Shown: positions 23,201 to 36,823, counted from the first letter of the stretch. The stretch is 64,000 bases of DNA from Liolophura sinensis (GCF_032854445.1 NC_088302.1:28184330-28248329), one strand, 5' to 3'. Numbers and translations: made by a program. The notes: generated from the letters alone by a model not told the origin.

Positions 23201-26200
23201 CACTTAAGTTTGTCTGCAAGGTTGTCCATATGGGTAATGGACTGCCATGTTTAAGTGGACGTTTCAATTTGGGCCAGTCGTATTGTCTCAGTTTTTCCTT
23301 ATCTTCTGGATGATAGCTAAAGTCTGTTGTTTCCTGTTTGAAGATATTAGAGCTCAAGCCATTTGATTTACCTGAAACATTAAGAGAGCTCAGATGGTTG
23401 AGAGCACTGTGGTTGCTCACACAACTTCCCACCATGCAGAGTTTGGTAGTGTTTTTCTCACATGTGATATTCACTTTATTTGTGGTTGTAACAGTTTAAT
23501 TTACGTACAGATATTTTAAATTCATGGCATGGTTGTTTACTATTGTTTTCTTTTTCTTTAATGTAAATATATTTCATCTGGGTAGTGAAACTGTTTCAGA
23601 GCTAAGAAGTTATTGGGAGAAAGCTTCAGACTGGTTGAAGAACCACGGGCAGTGTTTATGCGTATTCTCATGCTGTTCTCCTTATTGAGTTATCACCCAG
23701 ATGAGGAGAGTGCCAACAGTGGACAAGGCCAGACACTGTAAGTAGTTAGATTTGTTTCTCTTGTTATGGGCATGTTATCATGTGAGGAATGAACTGTATA
23801 AACCAACTGCCAAGAACAGTAGGGATTTGCAGGGTTTGTGCAAAAAAAACAAAAACACAGAAAATTGTCCCAAGAATGGCATTTTCTGAAAGTGCAAAAG
23901 TCAGCTATTTGAAAAATAATACAGGACATTGTTTCAATTGCGTAATAAACAAAATGTTAATTATCATTCTCCAGTCTCTTTAAGGTATTTCTTATTATTT
24001 TGATATATCTTCCACTGGCAATGCAGTGGAGCTAGATATCAACACAAAACATGGTAAGATATCTAGAGTTCTTTGTGTAGACGATTGCTGATGGATTTCC
24101 ACGGTTTTAGTCATTAGTTCCCATGGATTAGATTAAAGCAAAAATAAAATTGCAAATATTTTACTAAATGAGTCATTCTGTTTTGTACTTTTAAGTCTCA
24201 TGTAAGTCAGTGCAGCCTGTATCAGTCAGTCTTAGTTCTCTGGGTCAGCATTAAACGTCCAGAGTTGTGACCTTCAGCTTCCAGATGCTGTTAGTGAACA
24301 TCGGGAAGTTGGTCTATCCCAAATACACCTTGTCTAAGAAGAGCCGCATTTTCCAGAGCCGTGAAGACCTACTCAGGTAGGTGTGCTTGTGTAGTGACTC
24401 AATGTTGAATGATGAGAAAAATCAACAAATGTGAATCATTTGTACAATTTCTAGAATTTCATCATGAAGGTACATTAATATTAATGTTGAAATTAATAAG
24501 CCATTTTATTATATCTGTTAAATATCGTGAGCATAGAACACCAGTCTTGCTAATGACTGGTTTATAGATTTTGAAGAGGTAGATCTAAGTCATAACAATC
24601 TCTTTTTATACCAAGCACAGAACTGCTGCACTAGATTTATGGGAGGCCAAAAAGCTGGTTTTGCTCATTAGGAGTTATAGCTGTGACTGGTTGAGTGTAC
24701 AAGTTTTATCACGTGTTTACCTTTTTTTTTATCACATTTCAGGTTTTCCTCAGCGATGGTGCTAGAAAATGAACTGTTGGTTTTGGTGGAGAAGGGCAAC
24801 TACCAGGGTGCCTGTGATCTTTACCTCAAGGCTAAAGCAGACTTACAGGAGCTGGTTCAGGATGAGGAACTTCTCAAGTAAGGCTACAGTAAATCACCCA
24901 AAACAGTTGGTCTAATTTGGTGAACATTAAGTTATGTGAAATTATATCTCATTTATGTAAATCACATTAGACCTAACTTGATTTTCCCCAAGGAGTCATC
25001 TTCTCAGGTAAGACATGTTGCTAGCCGTCGCTCATTGGTGCTTGTCACATAGGTTGTGCGAAGAAATCTTCTTACTGTGCCAGAGTAAAAGTTGATGATA
25101 GCGTATTGAATGGAGGACCGTTGTCATTGTGGAATGGCCAAAGGATGGCTAGAGGATGGAGGGAAGGTGATGCCATCCTCTGCATATGATGGCTGTAGAA
25201 TGGTTTGCCTCTCCTTGTAGGTTGACCAGACAAGCAACTATCAAAATAAATCTGTACAAGTACAAAAAGCTAGGCATTAATTGTGTCAAAAACTAAAGAT
25301 ATTGTTGTGCTTGCAGTTTATTGCTGTCAGAAATTGTAATATAATTTAAAATATATGTAAATTGCAAATGATGCAATTTTATTTTCCTAATACTGGCGTT
25401 GTACAGTTGAAATTTGAATGAAAATTTTACAATGTGTATGTGGATAAACATTATCAAATGTTTGTAATGTGATGCCATGTGCGGTTGGAACTCTTCCATA
25501 CAAAGTTTTCTGAGGGTCACCCCAGTCTCATATCACCTTATATCAGGTGGGATCAGGGCCTGCCCTCCTTCCTGCGTCGTTACACAGCTAGAGAAGTGTA
25601 CACGAGGATCCTCAGCCAAGGGGTGGAGATCTTACAGAGACTGAAACAGTACCAGGCCGCTGTGGATCAGCTGAGGCGTTTGCTGGGGCAGAAGGATTAC
25701 TGTCTGAAGCACAGGGGTCACTGGTGTGACAGACTGGCTCTAAACCTTGATCAGCATCTCAACCAACCTGAACAGGTGAACTTTTGTGTTTGCATGCAGT
25801 TTTATTATATGAAATTTCTGCCTATATTATTTAGTGGGATTCCAGTATTTTCTTCTTACAACAGCTGATGCTAATCTGTATTGAAACTTTTATGTAATAA
25901 GTTAAATATGCTGCCCGTCTGTGATGATGTATTGTGTTCTCACTGTGATGATGTATTGTGTTCTCACTGTGATGTTGTATTGTGTTCTCACTGTGATGTT
26001 GTAATGTGTTCTCATTGTGATGTGTATTGTGTGCTCACTGTCATATTGTGCTGTTGACCCTGTGGTATAATGTTGAGCATTGCTGAAAAGACATTACATG
26101 TCCCAAAACAATATTCTGTAGGTATCATAATGGGTAAACGTTTAGGGTCAGAGCTGCTAAATGCTTTATTGGTATGAAAGCAGTCATCCACTTCATTGAA

Positions 26201-29200
26201 TTGGAACATTTTGTTATTGTCTGTGTGTGAAAAAGTAGAAAAGGTGGCAAATGTTTATTTATTTATTTGATTGGTGTTTTACGCTCTGCTGAAGAATATT
26301 TCGCTTATATGATAGCGGCCAGGATGGGGACAGAATTGGTAAATTGAAAGACATGGAAGTACAGTAGGACGTCACCATTGACGACATTTGTGGAATTCCA
26401 AACCCTTTTTGTGAACTGTTAAAATTGGATTAGAAGTTACATGTCTGTGTGGATCTAAAAGTTTTGATCCCATGCACTTTACTAACTACAGGGTTGATGG
26501 AGCTGATTTTTCATTGATATGTAGGGCATACAAAATCTACCGGGCTTCAAAATCATTCATTGAGGAAAAAAATTTGACAAAACTGAACACCAGTGGGATA
26601 AGGTACATTCCAGTCACAGACAAGAGGCATTTTCACTGACCAAATTTGTAGGGTATACCCATGCTGCTTTTGGCTGACTCGTAGGCTGTGAAAGTACTTT
26701 ATGGTCATCTAGCATGTACTGAGTTAATATCCTGTATGTGTGTACACTGAATGATATTGTAAAGATAGATGTAAGGCTTCCCATGGTGTCTTTCTGGTGT
26801 TTTCCAGATTTAAATACAATCACTATAGTATAAATGAGATACTTGTGGCTACAACATAAATAAATAAATCATGCAATTCTATACCAATGTTGTACTTCAG
26901 TCTCTCGCTGTGATTAAGGAAGGCTTGGCAGATGAGAAAGTGCGTGTAGGACACAGGTACTCGCTGTACTGGAGAGCCAAGAAGCTCTGTACTGGCCTTA
27001 AGTCTAAACTTACGGATCAACTGGCGGATATAGAGCCTGTAGAAATCCAGGAATATCCAAAGGTAGGTTGACCTGTGTTTCCAGAATGACGGAATGTGAA
27101 TCAGAGCATTTCCAAATTTGGGTGTTTACTGGGAACATATAATTTGAAACTAGAATGCACTCCAGGAGTACGAACCTCTGCCTCAGCGAAATGTACAAAC
27201 TGCCTCAATCACTTCAGAGGACGTGACAGTACTCAGTGCTTCTGGCCTATGCTGACAGACAAACAAACTACCTCAATCACTTCAGAGGAAGGGACAGTAC
27301 TCTGTACTTCTGCCCTATGCTGACAGACAAACAAACTACCTCAATCACTTCAGAGGAAGGGACAGTACTCTGTACTTCTGGCCTATGCTGACAGACAAAC
27401 AAATTGCCACAATCGCCTCAGATGAAGGACAGCACTGTGTACTTCTGCCCTATGCTGACAGACAAACAAATTGCCACAATCGCCTCAGATGAAGGACAGT
27501 ACTGTGTACTTCTGCCCTCTGCTGACAGACAAACAAACTGCCACAATCACTTCAGATGAAGGGACAGTACTCTGTACTTCTGGCCTATGCTGACAGACAA
27601 ACAAATTGCCACAATCGCCTCAGATGAAGGACAGCACTGTGTACTTCTGCCCTCTGCTGACAGACGAACAAATTGCCACAATCGCCTCAGATGAAGGACA
27701 GTACTGTGTACTTCTGCCCTATACTGACAGACAAACAAACTGCCTTAATCACTTCAGATGAAGGGACAGTACTCTGTACTTCTGGCCTATGCTGACAGAC
27801 AAACAAATTGCCACAATCGCCTCAGATGAAGGACAGCACTGTGTACTTCTGCCCTCTGCTGACAGACGAACAAATTGCCACAATCGCCTCAGATGAAGGA
27901 CAGTACTGTGTACTTCTGCCCTATACTGACAGACAAACAAACTGCCTTAATCACTTCAGATGAAGGACAGTACTGTGTACTTCTGCCCTATGCTGACAGA
28001 CAAACAAATTGCCACAATCGCCTCAGATGAAGGACAGCACTGTGTACTTCTGCTCTCTGCTTACAGACAAACAAATTGCCACAATCGCCTCAGATGAAGG
28101 ACAGTACTGTGTACTTCTGCCCTCTGCTGACAGACAAACAAACTGCCACAATCACTTCAGATGAAGGGACAGTACTCTGTACTTTTGCCCTATGCTGACA
28201 GACAAACAAACTGCCTTAATCACTTAAGAGGAAGGGATAGTTCTCTGTACTTCTGGTCTATGCTGACAGACAAACAAACTGCCACAATCGCCTCAGATGA
28301 AGGACAGCACTGTGTACTTCTGCTCTCTGCTTACAGACAAACAAATTGCCACAATCGCCTCAGATGAAGGACAGTACTGTGTACTTCTGCCCTCTGCTGA
28401 CAGACAAACAAACTGCCACAATCACTTTAGATGAAGGGACAGTACTCTGTACTTTTGCCCTATGCTGACAGACAAACAAACTGCCTTAATCACTTAAGAG
28501 GAAGGGATAGTACTCTGTACTTCTGGTCTATGCTGACAGACAAACAAACTGCCTCAGTCACTTCAGAGGAAGGGACAGTACTCTGTACTTCTGTCTTATG
28601 CTGATAGACAAATAATCTCCCTCAAAAACATAACTTCTTTTCACATAGGTAAATATAAGCAAAATGCAATGCAGCACTTAATGGCAGGCACTCACTGGAT
28701 CTGCTGTCTCAAGGAGGCACTATCACTACTGAATCCAAACCTGTGACGAGAGGGTTACATCAAACAAGTTTGATTCCACTGCCCTTGAAAACTCCATTAC
28801 TAGAATGAGGATGCTTCTTGAGATATGTCTCTACTCCTGACATTAGGCTTGTATTCATGCTCTGAAATCTTTCTCTAGCGTTTAGTATGATTTTACATTT
28901 GACTGTAATAATTGTATTTTAATTATTTGAACAGATGGATTTATATACAGCTGTGATGAGGCATAGGCATGGAGGAGCCTAAGGAGAGGCAGATTAGAAC
29001 CACCTCTCTTCAGCAGATTTTTGAAAACCTAACTAGTGGAAATCTTATTTGAAAGTGTTCTGTTATATACAGTACTAGTTACAGCTGAATCTTCTTCAAC
29101 ACATACAGGTTACAATTGAAGGCAAAGTCATTCCAAAAACGATTCCAGGAGCCCGCTTCACATTTATGTTGGAGAGTGACAGTCAGGAGGGAATGACTGT

Positions 29201-32200
29201 TTGTGGGGTGGAGGAGCTGGTACTGGATTACTACAGACACAGAGACTTTCCTGAGGGTAAGCTGGGTGAGGAGAGAACATGGGGCAGATAGAGCTGTACA
29301 GTGGGGAGAGGACATGGAACAGATAGAGGTGTACAGTGAGGGGAGGATGTGGGTCATATAGAGGTGTACAGTGAGGGGGCATTGTGCAGAAAGAGCTGTA
29401 AAGTGAGGGGGCATAGGGTAGATAAAGCTGTACAGTAAGGGGATTATTGTTTGGGGAAGATAGAGCTGTACAGTGAGGGGAGGGCATGGAGCAGAAAGAG
29501 CTGTACAGTGAGGGGAGGGCATGGGGCAGACAAAGCTGTACAGTGGGAGGAGAGGACATGGGGCAGACAGAGGGGGGAGGAGACCAGGCAGTATCAGGGT
29601 AAACCCACCCGGAATCCACTTCCCCTTGGCAGCTACCTGACAAACTTCATGACCAAAAGCTGCATGTGAGTCAGTTTGTAGGGCTTGTAAACCTCTGAAA
29701 GAGGACACCAGCAAGAATAGGGGTAAACTTGCTGGAATCTGCTTCACCTTGGCGAATATTTAATGTACTCCTCTACCAAAAGCTGCTTATGAGTCAGTCA
29801 TTAGGACTTGTAAGCCTCTATCAGAAGTCACTAGTTTGCTTGTCCACCGAGGGCTTTATTGTGTGAGGAATCTGAATTAGACAAGGATGAAAAATGTTAT
29901 TTTTCAGGTCATTGTTGACTTTTCATTTCTAATTTGAAATTTGCAGAAATGTTTCAAGAAGACCTGTTTCTTTGATTTGATAGGCTTGCATGCTGAAGGT
30001 GGTGTGGTATCTACCTTGTTCGGGCTGTATTTCTGGAACGTTATATTCATGGATATACCAGATGCTTTTCACAGTCCATTTCAAGCTCATCCGTTAGATC
30101 GCCATAGTGACCATTTTTATCTGGCTCGGAAGTCAGAAATAGATGAACGAATAGGAGAGATCGGAAATATGTCTGAGGAGGTAATTTTCATTGCCTTTAT
30201 TGATTTCAGGAAGCCAGTTCAGTTTTACATGACTTAAGGTTAAGAAGAGGTCAGAGTTAGGTTCCTTGTATTTTGCCTCTTTTTTATTCAACATTTCTGG
30301 AATTTAATGAATTTTTATTTTATTGTTAAGCTTTAAGTGTAAGCTTAGGGTTTGATGTCATACTTTATGTTTTGTACACTGTATTTTAACGTGTCTTTAA
30401 TGATAAAACTCTTGGCTCTTGCCAACACATGTTACCCATTTATAGGATATTAATGGTTGACAAAACAGTTTGGTAACGAGCAAGTCTTCAGTCAAAGCCC
30501 ATTGGTTTTCATTGTCGTGATGCTAAGTTATAAATGATAGTCTTACGATTCTACGATAAATTGGGCCTGGCGACTTATAGTGAAGACATACCGTACATGT
30601 ACCATAGCAAACACACTATGTGCAAGGATGTATCATATTGGTTATATGGCCCTCCTGAAGGAAACAGGTCTTCATACCATGTGTGCAAGGTTCTTAATGA
30701 GAGTTTTAGTTATATCGCTATGTGTAATTTTTGCAGGATCTAGTTGAAGAGCTATCGAGAGTGTGGGAGGAGCAACATGGGGTGTTGTGCCGGGGGCTGA
30801 ACTGGGAGAGGTTTACTAGCATGCAACATGCCCAGGTAGCTAGCCAAATTGTGAGGTGATAAAGTCTGGTGGTACAGCATACAGGGAAGGCTGGTGCTCT
30901 GGTTAGCTCCTCCCATAAACCATACTGTCGCCATATAAGTGAACAATTATCACGTTAAATACTAATCAGTCGCTGAATCAATTAATTTATGCAAATACAT
31001 TGTAATTTGGTATGGTTGCAAAAATTGAGTGCAGTGTGTTCATCAATTCTCAGTAGCTTGCATATTGCTATTAAACAATTACATGTTACAGAGGATTACA
31101 TGTTAAACTAAATATGTGTGAAATAGATATATACATTGTGTATACAGTCATGAGAACATGAAATATACATGTATATCTACAGTCACTGTCATACATCATC
31201 AAGCGAATTAATACTCAATAATTGATTGACAGCTACATGTAGGAACAATGTTTGAATAATGTTACAAGGTTTGAGATTTCACCAGTCCACTGAAAGCTTT
31301 CCATCATAACCACCAAGTTGAGCATTGAACTATAAAAAGGAATGCGGGAATAGTGCCTGTCTAAAACATGCTGGTCGAGTCAGTGTATTCTTTTGTTCTC
31401 AGACTTCCCGTAATACGTCATTGTCTCTGTTTAGTTGTTCTCGTAAAGCAAAAGGATAATCCATAACGAAAACCTGCTTGCATAGGCGGGAAATGTCGAG
31501 TGATATCACCCACTAGTCTTTACTCCATGCCTTCACATGCCATCGTTTCTTCTATTTCACAGAGCTTGGTTCGCTGTATAGGAGGTAAACTCCTGTCTGG
31601 CTTGTTACGACGGTATGCCATTGATCCTAGAAACACCCGCAGTGGTTTTCCAGACCTCACCCTGTGGAACCCCATCAATAAAACCTTCAAGGTCAGTACT
31701 CAGTTTGGGTTTTCTCACTTTACAGTTTAATTCAGTTAAATATGCTTCATTATCTGTGTGTACAGTTAAGAATTTTTGCTGAACATACTATAGACTTTAG
31801 AGATGTAGGTATGAAGATTAGTCAATTTAGAAGTGATGCAAAAACTACAAATGACTATATATTCTACTGGATACCATACATGTACTTAACTTTGTGAAGA
31901 CTTTTTGTTATATCTATTTGTTAGGTGTTCAGTATTGTCCTCAAGAAACTTTTCCCATGCATGCCTATGGTGGCAGACAGGTTAAATTTATCAGTGGAAG
32001 AAACCATTTAGTGCGTAAAGAAAACCAACACCTTTTGCTGGGTACCTGACACATATGCTAACTTAAACTTACCATTAAACAAATGAGAGCATTGTTCATG
32101 GGATGATTGGCTGCATCCAGAACAATATCTCTGCCTAGTGAGCCACCATCTTTTTTTTCTGTAATTTCAACATATTAATATTATTATATTTCCTGAAACT

Positions 32201-32932
32201 CACAGATTATACTGTAATTAATTCACACCTTTATGTTTCCTTGCTGTCAATGCTTCTTGGGCCATTGATGATGCCTGCTCCTTTTTGCCTTTTATACCAT
32301 TCAGCATTTGTTGAAGATCTCTTGTCTTCCACCAATATGAGTAGGAAAGTAACTTGCCAAAGGTCAGTGGTTTTCGCCACCCACGAAACTGACTGTCATC
32401 ATGTAAGTGAGTATGGCATTAAAAAACAATCAAATAAATAAATTAAATCTTGAAGTCATGGACAGAATGTTGACGCGTAATATTTCATTTTGAGCAGTTC
32501 TCTGAGGTGAAAGGCCCTGGTGATCGTCTCTCGCCCAATCAGATCATGTGGCTGGATTACCTGACAGGGCTGGGCATAGAGGCTGAGGTGTGTCATGTTA
32601 AAGGTGAGGAATCGTCTTAATTTTGTAATGATGTCGTAGCTGCTCTGAGCCAGTCATCAGCACATTCTTTGGTCATGTGACTTAAGTACTGGAGTACTTG
32701 CTCAAAACTAGAACAGATTCTGGTGGTCTGGATGAGATAAAGCAAAGTAAAGTTATCATAAAAAAATTTTCTGAAAACACAACTCAATTTGTCATTTTTT
32801 AGTTTTGTGTTTTAACAGTTTAACTTTCACATTTTTTCTGGAGATGTGGTAAGAGACTTTGAATTCTTCGTTTACCTTCTTGTACTTGTTCTGTTTTCAG
32901 CCGTCACCGGGAAGAAGCTGACAAGGAAGTAA
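20244..32932 (+). CDS. FAN1: FANCD2/FANCI-associated nuclease 1, 14 coding exons
   Basis: Structure-specific nuclease for interstrand crosslink repair. Exons: 20244-21381, 21975-22115, 22717-22921, 23600-23737, 24278-24376, 24743-24877, 25547-25775, 26901-27062, 29109-29256, 29984-30180, 30737-30835, 31563-31691, 32498-32603, 32901-32932. All GT-AG, phase-consistent, 985 codons (human 1017). Order: PIP-like SLASLFNK (27-34), a long polar and acidic linker, SAP-type DNA-binding region (about 381-480), TPR-like helices (about 500-780), VRR-NUC. Catalytic residues are present: E803 in HAEGG, D928 in GFPDL, E943 and K945 in SEVKGP, with the same D-to-E-to-K spacing as human D960/E975/K977. The start is the first Met after the acceptor at 20224, and a Met 18 codons upstream is intronic. 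Odd: no C-x2-C...H...C UBZ finger follows the PIP-like box as in human, and a second motif QNTIGSFF (474-481) fits the canonical PIP consensus. Confidence 0.96.
22140..22590. repeat. GGAT/GGTGGG-rich minisatellite in FAN1 intron 2
   Basis: Interrupted units built from GGATGGATGGATAGGTGGGTG and AGGTATAGGTGGTGAAAAGG, with a block of about 95-100 bp repeated four to five times. The plus strand is strongly G-rich. Minus-strand open frames (Pro/His/Ser-rich, up to 182 codons) are by-products. Confidence 0.93.
25918..26045. repeat. 24-bp tandem repeat in FAN1 intron 7
   Basis: Five to six units of GTGATGATGTATTGTGTTCT-CACT with single-base variants. Confidence 0.9.
26255..26330 (-). mobile_element. 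SINE family 1, tail fragment
   Basis: (TTTA)n followed by the reverse of the CACCAATCAAATAAA tail and GAAATATTCTTCAGCA, in FAN1 intron 7. Confidence 0.7.
27165..28625. repeat. 67-bp minisatellite with higher-order structure, FAN1 intron 8
   Basis: About 21 units of 67-68 bp (ACAGACAAACAAACTGCCAC ... CTCAGATGAAGGACAGTACT ... CTTCTGCCCTATGCTG). Two types alternate (CTTCAGA-GGAAGGGACAG and CGCCTCAGATGAAGGACAG). A three-unit block of about 202 bp at 27547-27738 is repeated at 27749-27940 with an identical minus-strand translation, showing recent higher-order duplication. Confidence 0.94.
29270..29590. repeat. About 37-bp G-rich minisatellite, FAN1 intron 9
   Basis: About eight imperfect units around AGATAGAGCTGTACAGTGAG-GGGAGG-CATGGGGC, beginning 14 bases after the exon 9 donor. 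Open frames on both strands are by-products. Confidence 0.9.
32330..32450 (+). mobile_element. SINE-like family 4 copy
   Basis: AGTAACTTGCCAAAGGTCAG, then CGCCACCCACGAAACTGACT and the tail GTATGGCATTAAAAAACAAT plus CAAATAAATAAA. In FAN1 intron 12. Confidence 0.65.
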
Positions 32933-33317
32933 CTATCTTTTCATCATATGGGTAAATTAGGCATATTTTTATACAGGCTGATGTGCTGCATTTGTCATCT
33001 ATATACACATATCTGTAAAGCCACTAGCCGTGGATACTCAAAGCCACATTTTGTGGGTTCACCCAGCCTATCCTAATAATGAACAGGCTGGCTGACAGCT
33101 GATTGTGAACCTGAGCAGTAAACTGCTAAACAACCTACATGTGGGTAATCAGTCAGTGAATCAGTCATTCAGTCTATTGCATTTAAGCTGTACAGTGTTT
33201 TTTGGTCTACAACTTTATATGGTATTATAACCCTGCCAACTTGTCTTCCATCCTTTTTTGTATTTTTGTTTTTTTGTTTTTTTTTAACTTTTTTTAAAGA
33301 GGGTAAGTGGAAGATGT

Positions 33318-33505
33318 TATATCAGTATAATGGCTCTGACAGGGCGGCTTACTTGTTTTCGGTAAATCGTCTCAGTGAAGCAGCACTAGATAAAAGAGTG
33401 GTGGAAATCCTTCCTGCAACAAGGAGGCACATTACATACACCCCAAGGAATCCTTTGTCGTCATATGACTGAAATATCGTTGAGTACGACCTTAAACCCT
33501 AAGCA
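33318..33505 (+). mobile_element. SINE family 2, 3' half
   Basis: From ATATCAGTATAATGGCTCTG to TTAAACCCTAAGCA. Its tail was the target of the next SINE insertion. Intergenic, just beyond FAN1. Confidence 0.8.
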
Positions 33506-33769
33506 GGGGCCTCCGTGGCTCAGTCGGTTAAAGCGCTAGCGCAGCGTAATGACCCAGGAGTCTCTCACCAATGCGGTCGCTGTGAGTTCAAGTCCAGCTC
33601 ATGCTGGCGGCCGTAAGTGAGAAGGTCTGCCAGCAACCTGCGGATGGTCGTGGGTTTCCCCCGGGCTCTGCCCGGTTTCCACCCACCATAATGCTGGCCG
33701 CTGTCGTATAAGTGAAATATTCTTGAGTACGGCGTAAAACACCAATCAAAAAAAAAAAAAAAAAAAAAA
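33506..33769 (+). mobile_element. SINE family 1, full length, nested in SINE family 2
   Basis: Complete copy with A box GTGGCTCAGTCGG, B box GTGAGTTCAAGTCC, the common body and a tail of about 22 A. Flanked by exact TAAACCCTAAGCA at 33493-33505 and 33770-33782. A short deletion in the CTGGCTTCCTCTCCGGCCG section is seen. Confidence 0.9.
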
Positions 33770-33782
33770 TAAACCCTAAGCA

Positions 33783-34200
33783 CACTCCATGACATCGCTG
33801 TCAGTGTAAATGTACTCCTACTTAAGACAATGATCAGCTGTATACTGGTACATGTACCGATCCATGTGTTATGATATTTATGATGACAGTTATTTTATAC
33901 CCAGCTTTTGTTTTCCATTGTCCTGTATCTGTGATGTCAGTTGGATTCTCATACATTCTCATACATTTATGTCTGTAGCCCTGCAGCATTGGAGTGTGTT
34001 AACATTTATAGCCTTGAGAGCCTTGTACTGTGCTGTCCAGCGTATTTAATTTTGCTACATGGAGTTTCCAGATGTGTTTTAGTCAGTTGAGAGAAGTTCA
34101 ATTATCATGTAGATGTATCATAAACATATGTCATTTGTATGAATTGTCTGATTATTTTACTTTGTAAAAAGTGCCAAAATTGTATATAAAGTAATGAAAG
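33783..34200. other. FAN1-POC5 interval, no gene recognised
   Basis: Unremarkable sequence with short open frames only, between the nested SINE and the 33-bp array. Confidence 0.4.
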
Positions 34201-35110
34201 AGCTGAAGAATAGTGTGTATGGATAATGTTAAGAGCTGAAGAATAATTTTGTGTAGATAAAGTTAAGAGCTGAAGAATAATGTGTGTAGATAAAGTTAAA
34301 AGCTGAAGAATAATGTGTGTAGATAAAGTTAAAAGCTGAAGAATAATGTGTGTAGATAAAGTTAAGAGCTGAAGAATAATGTGTGTAGATAAAGTTAAGA
34401 GCTGAAGAATAATGTGTGTAGATAAAGTTAAGAGCTGAAGAGTAATGTGTGTAGATAATGTGTGTAGATAAAGTTAAGAGCTGAAGAATAGTGTGTATGG
34501 ACAAAGTTAAGAGCTGAAGAATAATGTGTGTAGATAAATTTATGTGCTGAAGAATAATGTGTGTAGATAAAGTTAAAAGCTGGAGAATAATGTGTGTAGA
34601 TAATGTGTGTAGATAAAGTTAAGAGCTGAAGAATAATATGTGTAGATAAATTTATGTGCTGAAGAATAATGTGTGTAGATAAAGTTAAAAGCTGAAGAAT
34701 AATGTGTGTAGATAAAGTTAAGAGCTGAAGAGTAATGTGTGTAGATAAAGTTATGTGCTGAAGAATAATGTGTGTAGATAAAGTTAAGAGCTGAAGAATA
34801 GTGTGTATGGACAAAGTTAAGAGCTGAAGAATAATGTGTGTAGATAAATTTATGTGCTGAAGAATAATGTGTGTAGATAAAGTTAAAAGCTGGAGAATAA
34901 TGTGTGTAGATAATGTGTGTAGATAAAGTTAAGAGCTGAAGAATAATATGTGTAGATTAAGTTAAGAGCTGAAGAATAACGTGTGTTGCTAAAGTGAAGA
35001 GCTGAAGAAGAATGGGTGTAGATAATGTGTGTAGATAAAGTTCTGTGCTGAAGAATAATGTGTGTAGATAAAAGTTATGTGCTGAAGAATAATATGTGTA
35101 GATAAAGTTG
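34200..35110. repeat. 33-bp minisatellite, about 27 copies
   Basis: Units GTGTGTAGATAAAGTTAAGA-GCTGAAGAATAAT with variants TTATGTGCTG and TGGAGAATAA. Higher-order blocks are repeated (34480-34640 resembles 34780-34940). Intergenic between FAN1 and POC5. Minus-strand His/Tyr/Ser/Leu-rich open frames are by-products. Confidence 0.94.
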
Positions 35111-35114
35111 TTAT

Positions 35115-36295
35115 TTCTTTGTGTACATGCAGTTTTTATGGCTTAGTGCACTTTCAATTTCTGATGATATTAAGTGAATGTAGACAAGTATTAGATAGAT
35201 GCTGTATATACCAGTATTAGGAAGTACATTGATGTTCATGTACATACACTGTACAGTGTATATATGTACACCAATATAAGAATGATATAAATTTACCAAG
35301 ACCAGGCATACATGTAGAAATACACACACTGATATCAGACATAAGTATATTGGTACCAGTATCAGTGGTACATATACTGCTTTCAGACATACAATTTAAG
35401 TTTTCCAAGTTTATGTACATGTATGAACACATTGTACACAACATAATGTGTACAAGACCAGATGTGTGTACAAATGTACACTCGTATTTATTTTGAGAAC
35501 ATGATGTGAGTTCCAAACATCGGTAATAACATACGTAAGTTAGTATATATAGCAGTGCCAGGTGCAGGTAAGCATGTCGGAGCCGACGCAGATACATTTA
35601 CATTTGTCCCACAAATAAGTAGACATGTAGGCTGCATTTCTACCAGTGTCAGAAGTAAGCATGCCAGTTCCAGATTTGAATATAAACAACATCTGCTGGA
35701 AGTGGAGTACGGGTATAGGAAATTTCTCTTTTATGGTATATCTTTTTATACATTAATAAATTGATGCTTGTCTATGTCAGTATAATTTTGTAGGTCTTAT
35801 TAGACAATAACATGAAAGCAGTCAGTTCTAGGGAACAGTATCATTGTTTTGTACAAAACAAGAAAATATGATTTTCAGCATGTGTAAAAATTAAAATATT
35901 TTCATGGGCATTGAAGCGTGAAAGCTTAGCAATTAACAGACGTTAATATTAATTTCAGTTTTTATGGTATACATACCTTGGTTCAGGATCTACCAACACC
36001 TCATACGTCTACAAATTATGCATTTACATGAATAAAAAAAAAATAATAAGATGCACTGTTTTCTGCGTTATGTTTTTTTTCTTATGTTCTGTTTTTGTTC
36101 ATTAACCAACATTGTGTATCGGTCCATTAGATTAGGCATTAACACTGCCTGTCTGCAGACATAAAGAGCTACACCAGTGTTAAGACATCTGTGTTTTAAA
36201 AACAGGCAAAATGGTGAAGATTGCGATTGGCCTCGAAGTCTATGACACTGAATTATGTCATGTGACTGAGTTTTGTGTCAAGATGGTTATTGAAT
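35115..36295. other. Intergenic, no gene recognised
   Basis: A/T-rich with many TACATGTA-type short palindromes and short open frames. No recognisable homology. Confidence 0.4.
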
Positions 36296-36299
36296 CACC

Positions 36300-36504
36300 C
36301 TAATCCCTCAACATTTTCGCATGAAAAAGAACAAGTTTCAGTCCAATTTATGTACATTTTTTTTAATTTGATTTTGGAGACAAATCTACAATGGTTTGAT
36401 TGACCAACTTTAGGGCTTGACACAAAGTATGATTTTGGTATAATGCCTTCAGAATATGCTGGAATAAATCACCTTGCAAACATTTGAAAAGGTTTAAGAA
36501 TTAC
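36300..36504 (-). mobile_element. MITE-like repeat A, copy 3 (inverted)
   Basis: Minus-strand copy: TAATCCCTCAACATTTTCGC at one end and the reverse of GTAATTCTTAAACCTTTTC at the other. Confidence 0.65.
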
Positions 36505-36823
36505 ACCACCCGCACGTATGATATGCCTGCTAATGATATCAATAACTATGATATTTGGTTTGGTTTGTGAATTTGGAAAGTAAATGCGGAGAATAACATG
36601 ATGCAAAGCTTTGCAGTTTGTGGAGAATTAGAAGACACACAAGAAGAGTGCCATTTTTTGTAGCTCTGATTACCTTTACACATAGTAAGACTTTACCACA
36701 TGTAACACATGAATTGTCACTGACCTGCAGAAAATATAAGACTATTGGTTGAAAGCAAGTGATCTCCAACATGTCCAGCGGTGGAATTTCATGTAAAACC
36801 AGTGACCTCCTAATGGTCAAATG

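Noticed and set aside
24291-24376. FAN1 exon 5 starting at the second AG (after CTTCCAG)
   Set aside because: That acceptor breaks the frame. The upstream AG at 24277 keeps the phase and gives [17 protein letters not shown].
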